64,000 nucleotides of DNA from Eutypella sp. D-1 (taxonomy: Eukaryota; Ascomycota; Sordariomycetes; Xylariales; Diatrypaceae), in contig JAJTTP010000005.1 of assembly GCA_023313575.1 (NCBI GenBank), positions 1,674,001 to 1,738,000 on the forward strand, given 5' to 3'. The position numbers and the translations under genes are program-made. This document shows positions 22,902-35,700 of the stretch, piece after piece. The first letter of the stretch is position 1; every line of letters begins with the position of its first letter. Below the pieces are notes generated by a model. That model made no database searches. It saw only the letters and a list, made by a program, of their open reading frames with translations, and was not told the origin of the DNA.

Positions 22902-25900
22902 GATGAATGATGTGGACTGTGTTGATATTGTGTATTGGTTCTCTGCGGGAATAGTTGGTTAGTGTATTCGTTGACGACGCTTTATTTAAATCTTCCAGTG
23001 AGGTAAACATCATATCCGCAACACAAGGGGGATGAGTTCAAGGTGGAAGCAAGCTACTGCAAGGTGGTTGCCTAGCGACGCGTACATGTAATTGATTTGG
23101 AGGGGTAATTGAATGATAGCTGGAGGATGTAGGTGGTGCAGGTGGGTGAGGATGAGATGCGGGTAGCAGGCAGTGTAGTAGTGTCAAGTGGTGATGATGC
23201 ATCATGGTCGCAAACGCAATTGCGCCCCCCAACGCGTGAAATACGCGACTTGAAGCTCAAAACGTGCATGGCAAGAGATGAATCCATACATTAGATAAAT
23301 TTCCGAAGAAAACAGAACGTGTTGTGGTGGTTTGCGAAGCTATCGAGAGCTCGCGTCAGTGGGATTATCAATTGCAGCTTCCAGCGATTAAAGCGCGGTT
23401 TTGTAGGCCAGAATGAAGATGATGTTGACTGAGAGATATGCTAAATAGCTGGATGGATGAATTGGTTGATCAAAGTGCTTGAATTTGTATGGGAGGATGA
23501 AGGGGAAGAAGTTGACGTAGGTAGATGACTTAAGAAGCAGAGGCAAATCAAGCTTGTAAATAGCTGCAGAGAGCTTCAAGTTCTTGACCAATGTTTATGA
23601 GGAAAAAAACACACGATAACTAATGACCTCCAGAGAGTCTTTGGGGGAGTCAAATCGGACGATAACGAATTGACTTAGTTGTGCTTGGATTATAGATGGT
23701 TGCTTGAAAGTGACTTGGGAATTGCAGTGTATGTCCATACAAGAAGAAGTACTTACAGTTGTGCGGTTATGCAGTGAAGTTGAGCGCAGACTTGGTTTGT
23801 ATGAGAGACGATTTGGGTGGGAGATTTGTATGAGGGAGAAGAGAGGGAAATTTGTAGGGGGGAGTTGGCTGGGTGCCTTTTTACTATGGACGGCTGATTG
23901 TGTATGTGCCCATGTACGTGTGTACGTGCGCTGCTGCCGCTGCTGCTGCCGTTGCTCCTGCTGCGTACCTAAGTAGGTAATGTATGTACCTACTGTATGT
24001 ATGTATAGATGTATGTATGTGTGTACCTAATATGTGTGTGTGTGTACTAGGTAACTCTAGGTACGGTAGGAAGTAGGTAGGGGGAAGTGTGTTCAGGTGC
24101 AAGGAAAAACTGGTAGACAGGCCAGGCTGGGCAGGCGCTTCCCTCCTTCAAAGTGCTTGTCTATCTGTTGGGAGGGAGGGGTAGGAGGAGATTAGGGGAG
24201 ACTGGGAGGTAACTACTACTACCTCTATGCTAAAGACAGGGAGTAGGCACGTACGCCTTTCTGCTGGTACTGTATTAGGCCTTAAACTGCGGCAAACCGA
24301 AGCTGCCTAATTGGCAGCTGGCATTTTCTTATCGATAGCATAGCTCACAAGGGAGCCACTTGGCAGTGCCGACTCTTGCAGTTGGTACTGAGCTAAATCT
24401 TATTACGGCAGCTGGCAATTATCAAAGGTCTTACGTTGTTTCTTATTTTTATGCACGTTATTCAGACTGTGGAAAAGGTCCTAAAACTGCTAAGAAACAA
24501 GTACAGTCTGATGACTCGCTTGTACTGAGCCTAATAAAGTGTAGCGAAATTAGGATACTGTGTACCTTAACCCGGAACGTTCAAACCTTCCAGGTTGAAG
24601 GTTACCTGGTAGTCTGGTTTGTACCTACCGAAGGTACCTGGTAACCACTACCAGTTATGAGTTGCCGAGTTGATTGATTTGCCTCTCATAATCACCCGGG
24701 ACCTATATCATGTAATATCTCCTTATCTTCTTCCTGTACTTAAAGTTTGCAACAAATCCCCTTATCTTCAAAGCACTTTATGTTTACTTATACCTACCTA
24801 ACCTAGGTAGTATATTTTGTCTTCTCCCTGCTTCTAACCTATTCCTTTATAGAAAAAGAGACAAGTATATGTGAATGTAGGCGCAGAATGTAATTCTACC
24901 TTTCTGAATGAACTGTATCTTGCATTGTATGCTCGGCGCTTTTTTTTTTTAGGTACTATGTAGGCAACGTAGCAAAGGGCATGCCTACCTAACCTTAAGG
25001 TTACTTATGTCGAGGTAGCTTGGATAAGCCCCTATCATTTTGGTCGTTTTGCGTCATCATTTGGTACTTTGTAACGCTAGGAAGTAGAGCTACATAGCAT
25101 GTACCTCATACCTCGAATATCACCTGGGCATCCAGTCCACTCGACCTGGGCACTCAGCATTTCTCCCTCCCCGGGCCATGCCCAGCTGGGTATGGTGCAG
25201 GTAACTTGGTATGGTGTACTTAGTAGTATGCCCGGGTGGTGTATGGTGTATGTATGAGGTGGTGGTGTATGCCCAGTTTGGTGTGTGGATGTTTTGCTTT
25301 ATGCGGATGCGGTGCTAGTACCAAGAAGTGAGTGGTTGCAGCGGTTACAGCTGATCCCATCCCGCTCAAAAATTTGCTGGTGGTTCTGGGAGTCTGGCCC
25401 TCCCACTTCTTCCCCTCTGCCACTCTTTTCCCTCATGCTCACTGTTTTTCACCCTTCCCCTTCCCCCTTTCCCCCTTCCCAAAGTTTCCCAAGGGGCAAA
25501 GTTCCCCTCCAAACCAATCAGGAACCTTGGAAGTCCTAGTGTACTTGGGTACTTCATACGTGATTAAGTCCATCCATTTCAAGCCATTCAACAGCTCCAC
25601 CCCTCCCACATGCGCATTTGTTAGAAGGGTCTAAGGTCTAATTAATAAGTACATATATACCTTGTAATAGTCCGGGACTGCGTATGCTGGTCGCCTTGCC
25701 TTTGCCCGTCGAAGAGCCCGTCTTCCCCCTTCCTCTCCCTTCATCCACTTGCCACTCACCTATTCATACCATTCTGGTCTACTAAGTACCTAGGTGCGCA
25801 AATGTCTTATAATTGGAACCAGGTGGGACCAAGTACTCAATGGAACTGCTCGATAGCCAAGACAGGGCAGGCAAGCACTATTGTGGTATAGGTAATCTGC

Positions 25901-28900
25901 AGAACTTGATGCCTAATGGTCCTTCTATTTCTCTCATCGAATGATCGTTCGGTGGTCTAGCCATTGCATTCCAGGGTGATCACATACATGAATTCTACAT
26001 GGAGGATTCCATAATGAACCAGTAGAGACAACGCCGGTCATCTTGACCTTCCCGAACTAATCTACCAGTTCCTGATCAAAATGTAAGTGAGTGCAGGTAA
26101 GTGCCTATATGTCTCTATGTATTGCCAAATAGGTGCCCAGGTCATGTATTACAAGGTCATTACTGTCTTCCAGCCTTGCAGCTGTCATTGCCCCGTCATC
26201 GAGGTGATCGGCTGGCCAATAGTGACACCGGTACCTGGATTTTGTCGATAACACCACAATAGAATTGACTGCCTTCACCTACGTACCGGCTGCTCAACAC
26301 CTACCTATGCCTACCCTAACCTTCGAAGTAGCTGCAATCGATGCTTTGGTATGCATGCAGCCAATGCTGGTTGCTGTTGTTGGTCTGTTTGGTCTGTTTG
26401 GTCTGACGGAAACCGCCCTTGGGGTCCGAAGTGACATTTTGTTGTTGCTCTAGGTAGGCAAATATCCTAATATCCCGCCAAGATCACCGCAGGCCAATGA
26501 TGTTACCGAGAAACTTCTCTTGGGGGGAGAAGTTGGGGAGATATCTCAATGTCGCACCGGCGCAACGCCCCTCAGCAATAACCCGTCAACCCGCCTCTTT
26601 CTCCAATAGCCGGATTTGGTTTGTTCCTGTGTTTGACCCCTAGCCCAGGCAGGTTGCTTGGTACTTGGGTAGGTCCACGGGTAGGTGGCAGCCCCGGAGA
26701 CTGCTGCGGACTTCCCTATCTTGTATTACGCAGTCGAGGTCGTCATCAGTAAAGGATGGTGGGCATATTATAAATAAACTGGAGTACTATGAGTGTAGTG
26801 GAGACAGACTTGAGTATGGATTGAAGCCTTTGCAGAACTGCCATCAAGGCTTCTAGATGGTGTTGCTTGCTCAGGTATCCCTACCAATTTGACAGTGTAG
26901 GGGAGTAACCTACTAGGTAACCAGCCAACCCGTTTGGATTTCGAAGGTTCGACGTGGAGAAAGTGCCAGACCCACTCGTTGGCCAAGCCTGGCCAAATCA
27001 TGAATACTTCTTAGTAAGGACAGGCTGTTTTGAAGCACCAATAACCAACTGTCGCTACGCTATATAGAGTTTAGGTTTGGCTGGTTGGCTGGCTGGCTAT
27101 CTAGAGGGCTATCCACAGTTGGCTTTTTGTTCGTGTTTGTAATATGGCACAGCTGCCAGTCGCCAGTCCGCTTACAGTACAGTCTATACATAGTATATGG
27201 CAACGACACAGAAAAGGGCCGCGGGGCTTCCGAGCACACCTAGACGGGACAGTACCAGTTGGGTATGGTGGCACATACCCAAACCCCAACACGCTTAGCA
27301 ACGTCGCAGGAAAGCATCGCATCAAAAAGAACCGACCGTGGAAGCTTGTCCGCCGCCGGTACGTGGAGGCCGAACGCGCATATCTAGGAATAATATTTGA
27401 CTGGCTTGACAGGTAATTAGCTTGGTGTCTTTGATAGTCAAGGAAACCTGCTAGGTTCCGTACCCGTGCCATTGCTGCGATGCGCATAGCAACTTAACCC
27501 AACTACATATTGGCGATGCCTCGCATTCGACCCGAAAGTAAAACATTGAGAGTCAAGGCATACGCCGTTATTGCTTATTATGGGATGCCTCGCTATGTAC
27601 CGAAAGATAGAGCAAGGTATACGACCGCGTGGCCATCATTTTGGGCACGATACCTCCGTGCCTACGGTGCTCCGTACTGAGGATGGATCCCATCTGCTCA
27701 GTATACCGTACTATACATACTGTCCTCCTTTTTCAGGGCGAATTATTATATGAGATATCTCCTTTCTCTTCTGTCTCACACTGTGCCTCTATTATCTTTC
27801 AATTGCCAGGGGGTGTAAAGAAGGCCAAGCTACCCACCGTGATGCACACCAAGGCCTAGTACACACACACACACACACACCAGTTATGTACCACATCCCA
27901 GGTATGGATGCATCAGAAAAAGAGTACGACAGTCGACTTCATTTGGCGTAGCAACTGAGCAATCACACACACACACAACAGCCTGATCCAGGAAAACTTG
28001 GCTTGGATGTGACGGGATCATGTCGACGCGCTATGTACGTACATACATACATATACTTGCATCGTGTTGACATCACGCGCGCGCCCGACCTAATTTAATC
28101 CCTATGGCGCCGGATCACCACCTAAAAAAGGCCACCCTACCTAATTGCTCTTGAACATGGGTGGTGAGCCGCTAATAAGACCAGACAGACATTTGCTTTT
28201 TGCTTGGTGCTTCCTAAACGCCCCCAAAACGTTTCGATTACTCCAATTACCCTGTTATCTACAATATTCCGTACAAACCAAAATGCGCCCCCCTCCCCCA
28301 AGAACTTACTCTCGCACCAGCACCAGCCCAAAATGCTACCGAGTTCTCTACCCTTCTCAGTTTAGGTAAGCACTTTATAACACCACACTGCGAGTCTTAT
28401 CCTGGAACGCAGGCGGTTGAGTCAGGCGGTGATGGTGCTATTATTACCGCCGCCGCCCCAAATATATTACTCTAGTACATAGTAGACACCCGAGGCTAGT
28501 GGAAGTCGGAAACCCCTCACTCTAATGAAGAAGCGCAAAAAAAGGGAAAAGGAACAAGAACAAAAAAAAAAAAAAACTTTAATAAATAAAGAACTTGACA
28601 CGGCGTACCACGTGGATCCCGGGGAGCGCAAGTCGGAAGAGTCGGGACTCGCGATGCCCGTTCCCCTTCCCCCGGGCCGAACGCCAAGAAATCACCCGCG
28701 CTGCGCTAGCTGCCCTACCCAGGAACAACAGCCCAGCACAGGTACGTACGTAATATCATAGGTAGGGAGGTTAGGAAGGAGCGCAAGGAAGGCAATTGAT
28801 CATCGATCGCATCTACCGTCCCGAGAAAAGAAAGGGGGGTAGGGGGGGGAACAAGCTTTAGCTCGATGCCGGCCTCGAGCCAGGAGGTCGGTAGCTACTG

Positions 28901-29634
28901 TACATAATATTGAACTAACCCGTGGACACCCTCGTCCGTGCCCCCTGTCTCGTTGCCTGGCTGCCTGTGGTGTCTTGTCGCGTAGGTCGCGTCGAAGAGA
29001 GGAGAAGGCTCGAAGAAACTGTGCCTTTCTTGCCTACCTAGGTTGAGGGGCCCCTTGTTGATACTGTACGATACCGGAGGTCTCCTACGTAACGTCGTCA
29101 CGGAATGCCATACCCCTTTCTGAGGTACCAGACGGGTTACAAGGGAGACGGAAGATAAGTATGCGAGATAAATAGGTAGTCAAAGTAGCGAGGCCCGGCC
29201 GCCTCGATTGCAGCGAAGAGCCATATATAGCTATGCCCCCTTAGAAGCAGCCGCCGAAACGAAATACAGTAGTAGACTAAAGATCTCGTCATGTCGGGCG
29301 CGAGATGGTGAGCCCCGGATTAGATGCCACAAGTATCGTAAACAAACCGGATGGACGCCCTGCGTATGCGTAGAATCAAAGAAAAAGAAAATACATGTGA
29401 CCTCAGTTTACATTGCGGGGTATCATCAACGATACCTGGTGACAACGTATCTGTACAGCATGTTCCACGGCTCGGCCCTGGCCCAAAATACCCCAAGAAT
29501 TCGGTATAGATCACGAGTCCAGGACGTCTCGAACTAGGTAGAAGTCGTTGGCGCGATAGGCAACCAGCCAAGTGCCCTTCCTTCCTTTCTTCCTCAGTCA
29601 CCCACCAGAAGTTCCACACACAGATCGGACCAGC
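22902..29634. other. 6.7-kb gene-free interval rich in microsatellites
   Basis: No convincing coding frame on either strand. It holds CTG/CCG triplets (about 23930-23962), TGTATG/GTGTGT runs (23980-24048), a GGCAGCTGGCA motif repeated near 24312 and 24408, TACCTAGGT at 25787-25795, CA repeats near 27862-27882 and 27965-27977, GTACATACATACATA near 28037, GCGCGCG near 28076, and an A run at 28562-28576. It contains the Nhp6 promoter at its left end and the 3' flank of CENP-H at its right end. Confidence 0.5.
23980..24048. repeat. TGTATG / TG microsatellite
   Basis: Imperfect tandem TGTATG units passing into a TGTGTGTG run, about 1.1 kb upstream of the Nhp6 start. Confidence 0.7.
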
Positions 29635-30636
29635 TCAGACGCCATCATCCTCATCATCGAGCACGACATCCCTGAGCTCGGGGTCTCGTGCCCAATCGAC
29701 GCCGCTCCCCGCAACGACAGCGGCCGCGACAGCCTTGACGACGCGCCACTTGCGCCGGCTAGCGCGGACCTGGACATCGAGGTCCGCGATCTCGGCGCGG
29801 AGTCCCGGATCCACGCCCCCGTCTCCGTCATCTCCGTCTTGGTTGTAGTTCTTCTGGTTGTGCTGGTTGCTCCGCGCCGCTAGGGCAAGCAGCTCGGCGG
29901 CCAGATCGACGTTCTCGCGCCCCACGCGCAGGGCCTGCGCCTCCGTCTCCGTTAGCTCGTCGAGGACCGCCCGCCGCGCCGTCGTCTGCCGCGCCAGCGC
30001 CGTCGACGCCGCGTCGCGGTGTCGGAGGACGGGGAGGAGGTCGCTGGTTCATGTGTGTGAGCGGAGAGTTGCTGGGGGGGGGGGGTGCGGTGGGCTTGCT
30101 GGAGTGGGTGTCGTTGGACTGAAAGGGGGGAAGGGGAAGGGCTTCACAATTCAACTGGATAGGGGGGCAAGGGGGAAGGGCGGGGGTAACTGACCTCTCG
30201 ATGGGCGATGCGTTGGTCCCGCTGTGTACGGCCTGCATGATGGGATTTGCCGCCATGACGGCCTCAGTGGCCTCGTTGCGCAGCACGTATCTGGCGCGGG
30301 AGTCTAGGAGGTTCTCCCGCGCGGCCGTCACCGGGTCCGAGGCTGACGTATCCTCATTGTCTGGACCTGTCGTGTCTGCGGGGGTGGGATGTTAGTATGT
30401 ATCGAATATCGAACACCCATCGAGACTGTGGAGTAAAGGACACCGAGAGCGGAGGAAGGACTCGCGACGGATGGCGTAAGCATACCAGGGACGTAACTGT
30501 TCTGGGCCGTGATGAGGGCGATTTCGAGCTGGAGCTGCTGTAGCCTATCGTGGAGCTCGAGGACGCGCCTCTCGTCCCTTGAGAGCAGGAGTGGCGGCAG
30601 TGGCGGCCCGTCCGCGTGCGCTTCTAGCGTCGCCAT
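29635..30636 (-). CDS. fta3: Kinetochore protein CENP-H / Fta3 homologue
   Basis: Three exons on the minus strand: 30636-30486, 30375-30195 and 30043-29635, giving 246 residues. The N-terminal coiled coil (RDERRVLELHDRLQQLQLEI) is followed by RARYVLRNEATEAVMAANPIMQAVHSGTNASPIERSDLL, a long helical stretch (ARRAVLDELTETEAQALRVG...LAAELLALAAR), and the C-terminal block SRRKWRVVKAVAAAVVAGSGVDWARDPELRDVVLDDED. These last two blocks match the fungal CENP-H family, a CCAN/inner kinetochore component (Mcm16 in budding yeast, Fta3 in fission yeast) that helps link centromeric chromatin to the outer kinetochore. An Asn/Gln/Asp-rich insertion (SNQHNQKNYNQDGDDGDGG) interrupts the coiled coil. Intron 2 is 151 nt and carries a 12-C run on the coding strand. 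The ATG at 30636 is the in-frame start closest to the conserved region. Confidence 0.88.
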
Positions 30637-32752
30637 CTCGCGGAGGTTCACTTCTGCTTTGGAAAATTTCACGCGGGATACAGATATAATACAATGCCAA
30701 TGCAAATGTAGAGATTGGATGACGATGCGACGGGAATTGCTATGTTGCCAACCTTGAAACTGTGACCCCTCGGCGCGTCACGTCACCTAGTAGAAGGGAC
30801 CTCAGCTATCACAACTGTGGCTGTCTAAATTTCCTAATTGATGAAAGTGGCTGATGCTGTGGCACTAAGTAAGGTACCTAGGTAGATAAGCTTCCACCTT
30901 ATCTCGCTTTAACTACCTACCTAGGTAGGTACCTAGTATAAGGAAAGACCTCGGGATGGAAGGAAGTAGAACTCGAATCTTCGACAATTCCCCGCTTGGT
31001 AATGTCCCCGCTTTGTAATGGACATATTATGCAGATATGCATAGTAGTAGATTGGGTCAAGGCTGTTTGGCTGTTTGGCTGTTCGACCTGAGTGATCCGA
31101 AATCGCAAGTCCGGGAGAGGTAATCACGGGGTAACGTCATCCTCAGGGCTCAGGCTGGCCTAAGCTCATCCATGTCTCTTTTATGATTGGTTCTCTGGTG
31201 TAGGGCGTGACGTGGGGATACATAGGAGCGACCTGACGGCTGGGACTTGCTTGGACTTGCTGGCTGGCTGGCTGGCTGTACTTAACTACTACACTAATGC
31301 ATTCATTCATCTTTCATACTGGACACTCCATAGAATCGAGGGGAAAAAAAAGGAAAAAGAAACAAACCAAAAATCAAACATAACCTAACCAACCAACCAA
31401 CCAACCCGAAGCCAGCCAGACTTGACAAGTCTAGGCTCCCGCGTTCTAGAGTAACAGTACATAAAGCCAACGAGTTAAGTCAGGTCCGGGTATGCAGGTG
31501 TATGTACTCCGTACCCCATACAACAAAACAGGCTGGCTGTCAGGGCTGTTTGGCTGTCAAGTATGGACTACTAACTAATAGTAGTTTGAAGTAGTTTGAC
31601 AGAAGTTTGACAGACCTTTGAAGCGGGACCATAACTGCCTACTTTGGTACATACCTATGTAGGTAGGCTGTCCAGGTGAAAAGAGATCGTCTTGTGACTT
31701 GTGTAGATCGCATCGAGGGCTAAGTTATCCCATGTCCCATGGATAGATTTATCCTCTCCTACTAGTTTCCTACTAGTTAGTTATTATTACTTTCCATATA
31801 ATCTTGGAATCATCTTCCTCCACGTCAACGTTGAAGCAAACCTGGAAGGAATGCATTGTGCGGATAGTCTTTGTCGGACTTAACCTTCTTTTACAAGCAA
31901 GCAGCTCAGCAAGCAGCTCTAGGTTTATTTTATCAGCCTCGCTTTATCTCTCCATCCTCTATCTCTTCTCTATCTCCCCCAATAAACATGATGCGATAAC
32001 CATCACATGAACGAGAATAGGTAACTAACTTTACCTTCTTTACCATACCCAAGTACCTACCTATTGGAAGTCCATACTGGTAATATCCGTTACTACGTCC
32101 AGTACGGTCTTACGGTCGGTGGTGGTCGGTCTTATAAGGCTTTACGGCTTTATGGCTTTATGGCTCCGCTACAAAACTAAAAAGCTAAATAACTGCGTCT
32201 GACCCCATTTTCCCTGGATGCATTATCAATCATCATCAACGTATCAACAACCCAACCCAACGTATATCAACAACGTATATCAACAACGTCCAACAACGTC
32301 CAACCCGACATCATTTTTCTCTTCTCTTTCAGACTGGCATCTCTCTCTCACCACCTCCCTCCCCTTCTTCCACACCAACCCTTTATTCTCCCCCCCCTCC
32401 CTTTTTCCTACACACCTACCTAGAATCAGGTACTTACTTACTTTTACTTCATTATAGTAAAGCAGTATATACCTTCGTATATAATTTGAGTTCATCTATT
32501 ACCTACTACTACTTGGTTGACTCCTTTATATTATCTCTTCCCTCCATACCTAGGGACCTAAGCTTTCTCTTGCCTTACCTTATCTTTGCCGTTTTGCTTT
32601 GGCCGTGCCATCATCCATTTCCGACACTCCCAGGTCTCGGTTTCATTTCCCGATTCCACTTCCCGATTTTTCCATAACCGCTTCCATTCCCAACCGTATC
32701 CGTTACCGAACTTGCCTCCCATGTTCCTCTTAGGGGATGGAATACGCGAATA
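30637..32752. other. Divergent intergenic region between CENP-H and ATG11
   Basis: About 2.1 kb serving both promoters. It has TACCTAGGTA at 30875-30884, an 18-nt palindrome at 30914-30931, a GGCT tandem at about 31257-31276, an AACC tandem at about 31388-31405, and CAACAACGT repeats at about 32262-32300. No coding frame is convincing. Confidence 0.55.
30914..30931. repeat. 18-bp perfect palindrome TACCTACCTAGGTAGGTA
   Basis: The two halves are exact reverse complements; the motif is an extended form of the recurring TACCTAGGTA element, and another copy (30875-30884) is 30 nt away. Confidence 0.8.
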
Positions 32753-35700
32753 ATGGCGACGCAGACGCAGGTGTTGATAGCCCATACGGGCCAGCGCCTG
32801 CAGGTCGACATCTCACAGTTCACATCGTACGTGTCTTCTTACTCCGCTTTCGACCTCGTATTGTGTTTGTGTGTGACAACCTGGAATGTAGTGCAGTGTA
32901 GGACAGCGTAGTTTGGGCTGAAGTGTGAAGTGCGAAGGGCTGAAATACTCGAGTACTACTGGTGTTGATGATGCTAACTTTTACCCGAAATCGCAGCTTA
33001 GATGACTTCAAAGCATGGGTGGCTCGTCAGAGCTCCATCCCCTCCCAGAACATCGTCGCCCTTACCTCCCAAGGGAAGACCGTGAAGATCCAAACAATAC
33101 AGTCTGAAGTCAGCCAGCCCAGCCTGCCCTTATTAACCTTGACCTCCCCCCCCTTGACCTCCCCACCCCCGTCCGTCTGGCCGTCCGTCTGGTTTGATCT
33201 GACCTAAGGAGAATGAATGGAAAAAATATAGAAGGAAATATATGTGTACGATATTCGAATAACATCACAAGCCACGTCGCCCGGTACACCGACCTCTCTC
33301 GTATCCGAATCCCCCTTACCGAAGCGATATGCCCCGACTCCCGCCCCCAACTCTATTGAAGACACCAGGTCTCTGCAGTCATGGCAGGCTTTGTTCAAGA
33401 GCCGGCGCGACTGGGCTCTCAGAATCGTACAGGATTGCGCCACCATGGCCACTGCCGCACACGCCCGCTATAATGAGATGGACGTCATGCTCAAATGCCT
33501 CGATGCCGCCGTCGCGAACCTCGATACCGCCTTGAAGCCACTCGAACCGAAGTACAGCGAGTTGAAGAAATGGGTAACTCCTACCCAGGAGGACTATAAC
33601 ACCCTGGCAACCAACTGGGACCGTTACGTGGAAGCTGCTCGGAACATCACCATTTCCCCGGCCATGGTTCGGTTCATGACCGGCCAAGAGATTCGGAAGC
33701 CTCGCCAGGCCACCTTAGAAGACCTGATCGACCCCGAAACTACGCGGAAAGCTGGCAAGCTTGCCTCGACTTCTCTGAAGAAGTTCAACAATAAGGTTTC
33801 CGAACTTGACAAGACAGCCGACAAGATGTTTGCCGGTTGCGACGAGCTATTTCAGGCCTTCGATAAGCTCATGGCCCGGTCAGCGTTGCAACATACGGAA
33901 GATTGTCGTCAGCTGTTGGAGGATATCGAGGCCGTCGCGAAGAAAATTGACACCGACTACCAGGCCACCCTTCTGTACGTCAACCCGACGAGGGATGTTC
34001 CTCAAGCCTCCAAGACGGCGGCCAATCACACCAAACAACTGCTTCCGAGTATGCAGAACCGCGCGATCGAGATGGACGCCATGCTGCGTTACGCTACCCA
34101 GGCCCGGAACGATGTGGCTAGGGATTCTCTTACCTTTATGCGTGATATTGCCGAAATCACCAGTCTACACGCCACTGTACGCAATCAAATGAATATCATT
34201 AACCAAGGGGAGGAAGAAATGACCACTTTTGACTACTTACGTCTCATCCAACAGCTTCCCTTCATGTATGCGTCTTTCGTCGTTGAGGCCCTCAGGCGTA
34301 AGGAATGGGCCGAGAAGGTCAAGACGGATTCTTCGACACTTGTCAACGAGATGGCACTCTTCCAGGACGAGGAACTCAAACGGAGACGGAAGTGGCACAA
34401 GATGGTTGGCAGCACCTATGGACCAGACAAGGCCGAGAACAACGTTCTAGGTGTCGAGGTAAATCTCCTCGGTGAGGAGGCGGCGTGGCCCACTATGACA
34501 AGACAGGATCTGTCCGACTTCTTAGCCGTCCTGCAACAACACAAGGTAGAGTCTTCGGTCGTAGATGATGTTGCGAAACTCATTAGTGAGCTCGATGCTC
34601 CGACCAAACAACAGTCGAAGCGGGTCAAAGCTTTCAAGAATGGTAGCGTTCATGAAGCCGCACTCGGGCGAAGTGGTCTTTTGATTCGTGGCGATGACGA
34701 GCTTCTCCGAAGCTTACAGGAGGAGAAATCCAAAGTAGAAAGCAAACTTAAGACCGCCGAGAGCAGAATTCGAAGACTAGAAGATTTGCTGCATCGACAT
34801 AGTCAGGCATCGAGGCCGTCGTTGTTTCAGCCACAACAACCTTCGGCAGACAAGAATGATTCAACCATCTCAGTCAAGCGCGCGGGCGAGGACCGGCGGC
34901 GATCCTCTGCTTCAGACAGCAGCGAGGCGTTGGCTCAGCGCATTGCGAAGCTGGAAACCGACCTCAATGCTGAAAGGGAACGATCCGCGGCCCTCGAGAA
35001 AGAGGCAAACGCTCGAACAACTGACATGCAAGGTCGCATGGACGAGGCCAACTCAACGAAGAAAGATCTCCTGGGTAACATGGAGGCTCTGAAGAGGGAG
35101 TTTATGGATGAGCGGAAGTCTCTAGAGACCGAGATCAAGAACTTGAAGGCCCGGCTTGAAGAAACAGAGGACGAGATCGAACATTTCGGCGAGTCGAGAG
35201 AGAACGAGAAGGTGGTGTACGACGAGAAGCTCCACTCTTTGGAGGCGGAAGTCGAACGCTTAAAACAGGAGAAGAGGGACGAAGCCCTAAAATCAGAGGG
35301 CCAGCTCGAGTTTTTGCGTAAAGAAGCTCGAGCACAGAGGGAACGTAATGTGTCCCTTGAGCGACAGCTGCAGGAGGCACGCGATACCGTCAAGACTGTT
35401 TCGAGGCGAGCTGAGGCATCAGAAGAAAACACCCAGAGCCATACCCGGTCGCTTAGAGAGCTTCATAGCCAATTGTTACCCAAAGAAACGCCACCGCAAG
35501 AGATTACGGATGTCATCGAGTCGCTAGCCAACAAGTCAACTGATATCCTGGTGAAGGCCCAGTCTCTTGAGGAGGATCTCTCGCTCATGAAGACCGACCT
35601 CGATCATGCCCAAGGCATTGTCAAGGATGTCAAGGCTGAACTGGCTGCTGCACAAGAGAAGTTGTCGACGGAGGAGATGACATCCGTTCACCTGCGTGAG

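Noticed and set aside
24360..24644. A 94-codon plus-strand frame
   Set aside because: No intron signals, no motif, ordinary composition, and it sits in a region with inverted short repeats; judged chance.
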